The notes beneath the pieces are model-generated. The model did not search any database. It saw nothing but the letters and a program-made list of their open reading frames with translations, and was not told the DNA's origin. Positions 1 through 5,292 of a DNA stretch of 5,292 nucleotides are shown here, piece after piece (the first letter of the stretch is position 1; each line of letters opens with the position of its first letter). The translations under genes and the position numbers were made by a program. Source of the stretch: Desulfamplus sp. (GTDB lineage: Bacteria; Desulfobacterota; Desulfobacteria; Desulfobacterales; Desulfobacteraceae); assembly GCA_015232935.1 (NCBI GenBank), contig JADFYT010000175.1:1-5292 (forward strand), given 5' to 3'.

Positions 1-6
1 ATAAAA

Positions 7-642
7 ATGATTCAGATACAAAAGAGCAAAAAAAAGATTCTGTCTGACTTTTCAATGGTTATGCGTCTTCAACAGTCAACCTCGGTTGCAGTTTATTGTA
101 TCTTTATCGCGGCGTCTGCTATTTTCCATGCCTCGACAGTACATTGTGAAAATACCACACCTATAACTATTTCTCCTGCCAGCAATATTAACAATCCCCC
201 AAAATTACAAGAAATTACAAATCCTTCTTCCAGGCAACAAGATACTATCCCTGTTGTTCAACCTAAAAAACAGGATTCCACCCAGCCAGATCAAACAAGG
301 AAACGGGAGACTACACCTGTTTTTGTTCTTGTAAAGGCTGTCATGTGTCAGTCTATCAAGGGATTTGAACCTTCAGAGCCCGCGGTTGTTTTTTCTATTT
401 CTCTTGGGAAGATTTTCTGTTTTACTTCGTTTCAAAATGTATCTCAGAATACCTTCATATACCACAAATGGTTTCACAGGGACCGGTTTGTTGCGACCAA
501 CCGCTTTCTTGTTAAAACTCCCCAATGGTCAACCTTCAGTACCATGCAGCTCAGAGTCGCCGATAAAGGCCCCTGGCGGGTTGAGATAACAGATGACAAG
601 GACAATTTACTGCAAACCCTGAGATTCAGCGTATCGGATTGA
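7..642 (+). CDS. Exported or membrane-anchored DUF2914 domain protein (5' end uncertain)
   Basis: The protein has 211 residues from the first ATG. A hydrophobic segment at about residues 26-42 reads as a signal peptide or membrane anchor, so the rest should be periplasmic. Residues about 49-105 form a Pro/Gln/Thr/Lys-rich, low-complexity linker. Residues about 108-210 match my knowledge of DUF2914: VKAVMC at the start, GKIFCFT, HKWFH (His153, Trp155), a W-S-T-F-S segment near residue 175, then GPWRVEI and a hydrophobic last strand. The function of DUF2914 is unknown; its compact beta-rich look suggests a binding or sensing role, which is inference. The start is unsettled: the frame is open to the left edge, no clear Shine-Dalgarno precedes position 7, and ATGs at 55 and 61 would place the hydrophobic segment close to the N terminus as in ordinary signal peptides. 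Cys47 is not in a good lipobox because His precedes it. The stop lies 7 nt before the cyclase start, so the two genes are probably co-transcribed. Confidence 0.8.
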   Translation: MIQIQKSKKKILSDFSMVMRLQQSTSVAVYCIFIAASAIFHASTVHCENTTPITISPASNINNPPKLQEITNPSSRQQDTIPVVQPKKQDSTQPDQTRKRETTPVFVLVKAVMCQSIKGFEPSEPAVVFSISLGKIFCFTSFQNVSQNTFIYHKWFHRDRFVATNRFLVKTPQWSTFSTMQLRVADKGPWRVEITDDKDNLLQTLRFSVSD

Positions 643-649
643 TTTTCAA

Positions 650-2101
650 ATGAATGATATACTTGATTTTTTCAAATCCTTAAGATGGCAGGATTTCGTT
701 GACATCTTTATAAACACCTATATCCTTTTCAGGCTTTACGTTTTATTCAGAGGTTCAAGGCTTATCCGTATCGTCCCTGTTGTTTCCATTCTATGGATAT
801 TGAACATTATGGCCCTTTACATGGGTCTTGTCGTCACCACCTGGGCAATTCAGGGAATTATTGCAGCTGCTGCCATTATTCTTATAATTGTCTTCAGGGA
901 TGAAATAGCCTCTGTGTTTCAGGCCAAAAATCTTCAGTCATTTGTATGGGGATTTCCAGGCACAAAGATCTCCACACCCATTGAAATCATTGCTCTTAGT
1001 GCTTTCGAGCTTGGCAGAAAAAAAATAGGGGCACTTCTTGTATTACCTGGAAAACAGAGTCTGGACGAAATTGTACAAGGCGGCATTCCATGGGATGGCA
1101 TAATCTCGGAACAGATGATATCTACTGTTTTCTGGGATAAAAATCCTGTGCATGACGGTGCGGCACTGATCTATGGAGACAGGATAACTGATGTCTCTGT
1201 TATTTTACCGCTCTCCAAAAGAACAGACCTTCCTACCAGGTATGGTACTCGCCACAGAGCGGCAGTAGGACTGTGCGAAATGTGCGATGCTCTCGTAATT
1301 GTAGTATCGGAAGAGAGAGGAAACGTAACTACAGTAAAGAATTCTGAAATAAGGTATGTAAAAAAAGCTGAGGAGCTTCAGGAGATTTTAAGTGCCCATA
1401 CCGGAAAAACCAAGCAAGAACGAGGTCTCTCCAGATGGAAAGAGTTTTCTGAATTTGGAATCGCAGCCCTGGCCTGCTTTATAATTATCACTGGAGTATG
1501 GTTTGGTCTCTCCCGAGGCAAAGAGACACTGAAAACCATAAATGTTCCTGTGGAATATACTGATATAAAACCTGGTTTTGACATTATTGAGGCTTCAACC
1601 AATACAGTAGATCTTCATCTTAGCGGTTCCATGCCTCTTCTGAAATCACTCAAGCCGGAAAGCGTCAAGGTATTGCTAAAACTTGGCAATGCCTCTGTAG
1701 GAGACAACTCGGTAAATATATCGATTGACAACATTATCCTTCCGCCCGGAGTCAATCTTAAAAAAGTGGAGCCAAGAACCGTTGAAATTGTCATGGGTGG
1801 AAAGATTGAGAGAAAGATTCCGGTTCAGGTTGACTGGTCAGGCAAACTTGCTGACAACCTTATCCTTGAATCGGTGGCAGTTTCGCCTGCAACCATTGCG
1901 GTTACCGGCGTAAGTCCCGGAATTGAAACAGTGGCAACTATTTACACAGAAAAAATATCTCTTGACGGAATCAAGGTTAGTGGCTCCATGCAGGCAGCCA
2001 TTGTCCTTTTTCCTTCATCTCTTAAAACAAGTGAGGCCTCAAAGATTGTGACTATAAATTATATGGTAAGGGAAAAAAGTATCGGAGATCTGTTTGAATA
2101 A
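650..2101 (+). CDS. cdaA: Membrane diadenylate cyclase CdaA fused to YbbR (CdaR-like) domains
   Basis: It should condense two ATP into cyclic di-AMP at the inner face of the membrane. Three membrane helices (about residues 16-35, 40-60, 63-82) precede a DisA_N catalytic domain at about 100-245. That domain holds HDGAALI (Asp169-Gly170-Ala171), GTRHRAA (Arg201-His202-Arg203) and the VSEERG segment at 219-224, the conserved nucleotide-binding and catalytic motifs of the family, so it looks active. CdaA proteins usually end shortly after this domain (about 270-280 residues). Here the chain continues through a basic linker and a fourth helix at about 268-286 into two YbbR domains: about 293-382, with NVPVEY and a P-E-S-V-K segment, and about 386-472, with KIPVQV and ATIAVTG. 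YbbR domains form CdaR, the membrane regulator of CdaA in Firmicutes, where CdaR is a separate protein with more repeats (four in Bacillus subtilis). The fourth helix puts the YbbR part outside the membrane, matching CdaR topology. The start fits the family N terminus (LRWQDFVDIF); its Shine-Dalgarno is weak, which suggests translational coupling to the upstream gene. No glmM follows. Confidence 0.95.
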   Translation: MNDILDFFKSLRWQDFVDIFINTYILFRLYVLFRGSRLIRIVPVVSILWILNIMALYMGLVVTTWAIQGIIAAAAIILIIVFRDEIASVFQAKNLQSFVWGFPGTKISTPIEIIALSAFELGRKKIGALLVLPGKQSLDEIVQGGIPWDGIISEQMISTVFWDKNPVHDGAALIYGDRITDVSVILPLSKRTDLPTRYGTRHRAAVGLCEMCDALVIVVSEERGNVTTVKNSEIRYVKKAEELQEILSAHTGKTKQERGLSRWKEFSEFGIAALACFIIITGVWFGLSRGKETLKTINVPVEYTDIKPGFDIIEASTNTVDLHLSGSMPLLKSLKPESVKVLLKLGNASVGDNSVNISIDNIILPPGVNLKKVEPRTVEIVMGGKIERKIPVQVDWSGKLADNLILESVAVSPATIAVTGVSPGIETVATIYTEKISLDGIKVSGSMQAAIVLFPSSLKTSEASKIVTINYMVREKSIGDLFE

Positions 2102-2112
2102 CCGGAGCGACC

Positions 2113-2146
2113 GGAACTGGTGGTTATTGTGTAATCCTTCAGTTCC
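2113..2146. terminator. Candidate shared hairpin between convergent genes
   Basis: GGAACTG (2113-2119) and CAGTTCC (2140-2146) form a perfect 7-bp stem. An inner stem is possible: GG (2122-2123) with CC (2136-2137), then TTA (2124-2126) with TAA (2132-2134), with one bulged T and a TTGTG loop. The hairpin sits 11 nt after the cyclase stop and overlaps the stop codon of the opposing phospholipase-like gene, the usual place for a bidirectional terminator. Neither strand has a clear T-tract after the stem, so intrinsic termination is not shown; it could instead block 3' exonucleases. Confidence 0.4.
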
Positions 2147-4340
2147 ATTCATAAACCTCAAGAGCCGGAGCGATCTCTTCAAGTTGGGGGCTTTGCAGCA
2201 GAAGGGTTGGAATCGGAACTCCGGTCTCTGATGATCCGTCACAAGAAAAGACATGAGGCAAAGGGTCAACAAGCTTAAAACCCATTGTAAACAGATCCCT
2301 TACGTATAAAAAAAACGGAAAGGGATTCAACTCTTCTGGTACGTACGCCTCTCTTCCTTCAGGATCATTCCTGAAATAATCCGCAATATTCTGTGCAGTT
2401 ATTCTGGTTCCCTGAATACAGACCCCTGCATTGATCTCAAACAGTGACAGCCAGTAGTCAGTACACTCTGCACCGTTTTGCAATCCATCATCAACAAGAA
2501 CAATCCTTTTGTCAGTAAAATCTCCTGACCAGTCAAATTCAAGCTGATACCGGATTTTGCTGATCCAGTCGTCTTCTATATATCCAAGAAGTTCGCTCTC
2601 TTTCAGCTTTACTGCCTCAAGGTTTTCTGGCTTTAGACGCATTGCCCATCTTGCGGCATGAGACCAGAGGGATTTTGACACAACCGGAACAGGTACTGCC
2701 TCGCTGTTTTTGTCAAACGAGTCATACTCCGGAAGCCTCACCGGCCTCAAATCATAACCTTCCGGATCAAAAAAGGTTGTCATTTCCATTGCGTAGGCAG
2801 TTCCCTTATAGTCTCTTCCTATATATACCATAAGATGGTTGTATCTGCCTGGTATCAAATTTGTGTTCTGGCTCTCATCAACAGATGTCATCGGTATATC
2901 TTCTCGCTCTCCTATAGCGATAAAATCCCACCTTTGCAGTGGCAGTGCAACTATAGCCTTGCTATCCTGGTCAATGGCGGGAAAAAGATAGGTTTCATCA
3001 GCAAGTTCAACCAGACTCAAAGAAAAGGAATTCATTACAGTTACGGTAAGCTCAGAAATATTGCTGGACAGGTCAAGGGATTCTGAAGAAACAGGATCAT
3101 AATTTGAGAGCATGGCAGCATAAAAGTGGTAGTCGCCCTCAAGTATATGTGGCCAGATCAGGCCATCAAACAGGATAGTTTCAGATATGTTCTCTTTATT
3201 GGAGTCACCTGTGCCTGATTTATCGCCATAATCAAAGTCTTGACTCCAGGGCCGCATTGTATCGGAAAAGGTTGACGCGGAAGTCAGAAACCACATTTTT
3301 CCTACAGGATCAACCATTGCTACATAAAGTTCTGTATCAGACAAAAGGTGCGGGTTGCCGCTGCCGGAAAATCCGGAGCTGCCAGGCATAACAGTACTGT
3401 CTTTTAAAACTGAAAGAGTTAGCCTGATCGTCTCTCCATGGCTGAATACCCTGCGGTTTGAGTAGAGAGCAACCCTGTTTCTGGAACCTGTATCTTTGGC
3501 AGCAGTGCCTTCATACCAGGCTGTAAGCCATATATCACGGATAGCCTCAACTGCATTCTGCATGCAAAGCACTGTAATTCCTCTTGATTCAGAATATCCG
3601 GCACCTTCTGTATAGGGCTTTAGAACTCCTGGATAGTTGCGATTTGCCCTGCCTGCGTTTTTAAGGATATATTTTTCAAGATCACTGATAATGGTATATC
3701 CTGAATCTTCAAAAACAAAATTTTCCTGCCATCTGTAGATATCTGTTTCGTATTGAACATGAAAATCTGCCTCCCGGGCTGCCTCATCAGTATGAAGAGG
3801 CTGGCATATGTCAGCAATATAGTGGGATAAAACGCCCATTTCATAAGCTGTTTCCGAATAGAGTGAACCATCCATATTTCGGGACTTCAATTTTTCAACC
3901 ACAGAACCATATAAAGATATGATTCGTGTTACGGAATTACTGCCTGTGGTGTTAAAATACAATTTTTCAACACCATTGTTATTGTCATGAAAATTAAACT
4001 CGTGATTTGGCCAATCCCTTATTGTGATATCAGGATCCATGGCTCCCAATTGAATTTTTTTAATATATGGAAAAAAAGCAAGCTGTATTTCCTGAGGCAG
4101 TGTATTAAAAGCAAGCTCGCTTAAAAAAGGGTGTGTAAAAGTGTGCCATGCATAAACATCCTTGTCCTGAGCCGTAGCCATCATAAAGAGAGACAAAAAA
4201 AAGGCCACGAGGCCTCTTTTTATTAAATGTTGAGTGAAACCATATGCATAGGTGAATATGGTTTCTTTTCTTGCATCATATGAATAAAAATACATATCAT
4301 ATTCTTTCTTGTTTTGTTTTTTGGAGGGGCAAAGAAGCAT
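2139..4340 (-). CDS. Exported zinc phospholipase C / S1-P1 nuclease-like enzyme with C-terminal permuted papain-like region
   Basis: The protein has 733 residues. A basic stretch and hydrophobic core (about 38-57) form an export signal after an unusually long N-terminal extension. Residues about 65-275 match the zinc-dependent PLC / S1-P1 nuclease superfamily. The expected ligands are all present: Trp65, His70, Asp104, His118, His173, Asp177, His183, His194, Glu198. The W-x4-H opening and H-x3-D-x5-H spacing equal those of P1 nuclease; the H-x3-E end resembles Bacillus cereus PLC. Substrate (phospholipid or nucleic acid) cannot be told. Residues about 286-440 look like beta-sandwich material. 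Residues about 465-690 resemble circularly permuted NlpC/P60 (YiiX-like) hydrolases: RWDFIAIG (470-477), NHLMVYIG with His502, and AECTDYW with Cys626 as the candidate nucleophile. This second assignment is tentative. The start at 4340 has GAGG 11 nt upstream; an alternative ATG at 4295 removes 15 residues. The gene follows the small secreted-protein gene by 111 bp and runs towards the cyclase gene. Confidence 0.88.
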   Translation of the reverse strand: MLLCPSKKQNKKEYDMYFYSYDARKETIFTYAYGFTQHLIKRGLVAFFLSLFMMATAQDKDVYAWHTFTHPFLSELAFNTLPQEIQLAFFPYIKKIQLGAMDPDITIRDWPNHEFNFHDNNNGVEKLYFNTTGSNSVTRIISLYGSVVEKLKSRNMDGSLYSETAYEMGVLSHYIADICQPLHTDEAAREADFHVQYETDIYRWQENFVFEDSGYTIISDLEKYILKNAGRANRNYPGVLKPYTEGAGYSESRGITVLCMQNAVEAIRDIWLTAWYEGTAAKDTGSRNRVALYSNRRVFSHGETIRLTLSVLKDSTVMPGSSGFSGSGNPHLLSDTELYVAMVDPVGKMWFLTSASTFSDTMRPWSQDFDYGDKSGTGDSNKENISETILFDGLIWPHILEGDYHFYAAMLSNYDPVSSESLDLSSNISELTVTVMNSFSLSLVELADETYLFPAIDQDSKAIVALPLQRWDFIAIGEREDIPMTSVDESQNTNLIPGRYNHLMVYIGRDYKGTAYAMEMTTFFDPEGYDLRPVRLPEYDSFDKNSEAVPVPVVSKSLWSHAARWAMRLKPENLEAVKLKESELLGYIEDDWISKIRYQLEFDWSGDFTDKRIVLVDDGLQNGAECTDYWLSLFEINAGVCIQGTRITAQNIADYFRNDPEGREAYVPEELNPFPFFLYVRDLFTMGFKLVDPLPHVFSCDGSSETGVPIPTLLLQSPQLEEIAPALEVYEWN

Positions 4341-4347
4341 CCTTCAT
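4297..4347 (-). CDS. Possible 16-codon leader ORF ahead of an alternative start
   Basis: A short frame reads MKDASLPLQKTKQERI and stops with TGA one base before the ATG at 4295, an alternative start for the large exported enzyme. GAGG at 4352-4355 lies 4 nt before its ATG, a short but usable spacing. The same GAGG could instead serve the ATG at 4340 (11 nt away), in which case this frame is chance. The tight stop-start contact is typical of translational coupling. Only conservation would settle it. Confidence 0.2.
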   Translation of the reverse strand: MKDASLPLQKTKQERI

Positions 4348-4366
4348 ATAACCTCAAAAGTAGTTT

Positions 4367-4418
4367 ACACTTTTTTGAGAAAAATCCCGAAAAATGGGGA
4401 TACGGCTACAAAAAGTGT
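4367..4418. repeat. Nested inverted repeat in the intergenic gap
   Basis: Plus-strand ACACTTTTTTG (4367-4377) and CAAAAAGTGT (4409-4418) are inverted copies that differ by one extra T. Inside them ATCCC (4384-4388) pairs with GGGAT (4397-4401). Read on the minus strand, the inner hairpin is followed by TTTTTCTC, giving a weak (5-bp) terminator-like shape just after the upstream secreted-protein gene and before the phospholipase-like gene. It could be an attenuating terminator, a 5' UTR structure or an operator. Confidence 0.4.
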
Positions 4419-4451
4419 CAACCGGCAAATAAAGGATGCCACAATCGGGTT

Positions 4452-5117
4452 CTATTGCATAAAAGACATTAAAACAGTCTGCATCAAAAGAGCTGTGATC
4501 TCAACAGAAGCCATATAAACTTCCTGTGCTCCTGGAGAGTCCTGATAATAAAAACTCATTCTGGAAACCTTGGTAGTTTCATTGGCTGTTGTATCGATTT
4601 TCAAATTGTGTGTGCCGGTCTCCATCATTCCAAGAAGCTGGATTAGAGGCAGTTTTAGAGGAATTTCAATTCCGGCCATAAAAGTTCCAGAACTGTTCTG
4701 GTCGTTATCCCACATGTATATCTCTATCCGGTAACCCGCGACGGGCGATGTTATGTTAAAAACATCAATCTGAAGATATCTCTTAAACTGGGCAAGACCT
4801 GATTTTAACATGCTGTGCAAGGAGTCACCTGTTGTAATCCCCAATCCTTCAAGATCAGCCGGACTATATGTGGATACAGAATCACCTCCGCCAAGTTCGC
4901 CAAGCATGCCACTTGCAAGTTTGTAGAGATCATCAATATCTTCTTTCGGGATCTCGCTGCTCAGGTTAAAACCCATAACAGTGATCTCGCTTCCATTCAT
5001 CATGAGCATTGCAGCAGGCACCCCCGGGCTTCTTGTTGCCACAGAATCAGATGCCATAGTGAAAATGGTCATAAAAACAGTGATCATCATAAACATAAAT
5101 AATTTTGCAGTTTTCAT
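4452..5117 (-). CDS. Small methionine-rich secreted protein, family not recognised
   Basis: The start is set at 5117 because an AAGGAGG Shine-Dalgarno lies 6 nt before this ATG; the in-frame ATG at 5138 would put that site inside the coding region. The 221-residue product begins with a classic signal peptide: basic n-region (MKTAK), hydrophobic core at about 6-21, probable cleavage near ASDSVA (22-27). The mature part has no further membrane helix and no cysteine. It contains a Gly-rich loop (GELGGGDS, 73-80), a stretch rich in hydrophobic beta segments (about 114-160) and a hydrophobic C-terminal helix-like end (about 203-221). Methionine makes up 21 of 221 residues, several in pairs (MM at 39-40 and 164-165), which is unusually high. 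I do not recognise a family or catalytic motif. It precedes the exported phospholipase-like gene on the same strand by 111 bp, so a shared transcript and periplasmic or outer-membrane partnership are possible but unproven. Confidence 0.8.
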   Translation of the reverse strand: MKTAKLFMFMMITVFMTIFTMASDSVATRSPGVPAAMLMMNGSEITVMGFNLSSEIPKEDIDDLYKLASGMLGELGGGDSVSTYSPADLEGLGITTGDSLHSMLKSGLAQFKRYLQIDVFNITSPVAGYRIEIYMWDNDQNSSGTFMAGIEIPLKLPLIQLLGMMETGTHNLKIDTTANETTKVSRMSFYYQDSPGAQEVYMASVEITALLMQTVLMSFMQ

Positions 5118-5123
5118 TTCAAG

Positions 5124-5130
5124 CCTCCTT
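5124..5130 (-). promoter_or_regulatory. Strong Shine-Dalgarno that fixes the start at 5117
   Basis: On the minus strand this reads AAGGAGG, with CTTGAA between it and the ATG at 5117. It is the clearest ribosome binding site in the window and rules against the longer frame beginning at 5138. Confidence 0.85.
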
Positions 5131-5140
5131 GTTTTCATGT

Positions 5141-5177
5141 GAAAGTCTTTTTAATAGCAGTAATAAACAAGACTTTC
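5141..5177. repeat. 9-bp inverted repeat in the 5' leader of the secreted-protein gene
   Basis: GAAAGTCTT (5141-5149) and AAGACTTTC (5169-5177) are perfect inverted copies around a 19-base AT-rich loop. On the minus strand the stem ends 10 nt before the Shine-Dalgarno, so it could fold in the mRNA leader near the ribosome site or act as a dyad operator. No T-tract supports a terminator. Confidence 0.45.
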
Positions 5178-5292
5178 GTTTTTTGGTTGTAGCAGAGAAT
5201 TCTGCCTTTAGTTACCGTGGAAACAGATTCTTGCTTTATGATTCGGAATGGCCATACAACGGCCATGAATGTTTGTTTATCCTAAAAATGTA
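5178..5292. other. Non-coding upstream region of the secreted-protein gene, with two smaller dyads
   Basis: No convincing ORF lies here on either strand. It holds GCAGA-GAAT-TCTGC (5192-5205), a 5-bp dyad, and ATGGCC-N7-GGCCAT (5248-5266), a 6-bp dyad in which GGCCAT is also directly repeated 11 bp apart. The promoter of the secreted-protein gene should be here or further right, but I find no good -35/-10 pair. The right edge could contain the 3' end of another minus-strand gene (stops are possible at 5278-5284), which the window cannot show. Confidence 0.5.

Noticed and set aside
130..150. Lipoprotein modification at Cys47 of the DUF2914 protein
   Set aside because: The residues before the cysteine are T-V-H; His at -1 does not fit a lipobox.
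1378..1602. Minus-strand open frame inside the cyclase fusion, at the join between domains
   Set aside because: The plus frame is continuous with recognisable helix and YbbR sequence; the antisense frame has no ribosome site or known motif.
2102..2173. Direct repeat CCGGAGCGA at 2102-2110 and 2165-2173
   Set aside because: Only nine bases, two copies, one of them inside coding sequence; easily chance, with no flanking similarity.
4393..4421. Minus-strand TTGACA as a -35 box for the exported enzyme gene
   Set aside because: The hexamer is perfect, but at 16-18 bp spacing the sequence is CCCCAT/CCCATT-like with no resemblance to TATAAT, so a sigma-70 promoter is not supported.
4309..4518. Plus-strand open frame of 69 codons across the intergenic gap
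   Set aside because: No ribosome site, low-complexity product, and it overlaps the ends of both minus-strand genes.
4815..5102. Plus-strand open frame of 95 codons opposite the secreted-protein gene
   Set aside because: It is antisense to a gene with a signal peptide and strong ribosome site, and its product is His/Cys-rich without recognisable pattern; a shadow frame.
1..5292. CRISPR array, tRNA, rRNA, insertion sequence or toxin-antitoxin pair
   Set aside because: No regularly spaced repeats, no cloverleaf-like sequence, no transposase motifs or terminal repeats, and no small overlapping gene pair of that kind were seen.

Overview
The window reads as a piece of chromosome from a Gram-negative, probably anaerobic bacterium of moderate-to-low GC. 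The reasons are three proteins with export signals or periplasmic domains, a CdaA-type diadenylate cyclase, and a DUF2914 domain. CdaA is absent from most Proteobacteria but occurs in Firmicutes, Desulfobacterota, spirochaetes and the Fibrobacterota/Bacteroidota side of the tree. DUF2914 proteins are, as far as I recall, typical of Desulfobacterota, Fibrobacterota and similar lineages. The phylum cannot be fixed from the sequence alone. There are no rRNA or tRNA genes, mobile elements or CRISPR repeats.

Left half, plus strand (1-2101). Two genes lie 7 nt apart and look co-transcribed. The first encodes an exported or membrane-tethered protein with a Pro/Gln/Thr-rich linker and a C-terminal DUF2914 domain; its reading frame is open at the left edge. 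The second encodes one polypeptide that joins a complete CdaA diadenylate cyclase (three membrane helices plus a DGA/RHR catalytic domain) to a fourth membrane helix and two YbbR domains. In Firmicutes these parts are two proteins, CdaA and its regulator CdaR. The fused protein should make c-di-AMP in the cytoplasm while its YbbR part sits outside the membrane. No glmM follows, unlike the Firmicute cdaA-cdaR-glmM operon.

Right half, minus strand (2139-5117). Two genes are read right to left, towards the cyclase gene. The upstream one encodes a small, methionine-rich secreted protein of unknown family, with a strong Shine-Dalgarno and several dyad symmetries in front of it. After 111 bp, which hold a nested inverted repeat, comes a large exported enzyme. 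Its N-terminal domain carries a complete trinuclear-zinc ligand set of the phospholipase C / S1-P1 nuclease superfamily. A beta-rich middle region follows, then a C-terminal region that looks like a circularly permuted papain-fold (YiiX-like NlpC/P60) hydrolase.

The two halves converge on a 37-bp gap with a shared hairpin and need not be functionally linked. The points most worth a second look are the one-chain CdaA-YbbR cyclase and the putative two-headed zinc phospholipase/permuted-papain exoenzyme with its secreted companion.
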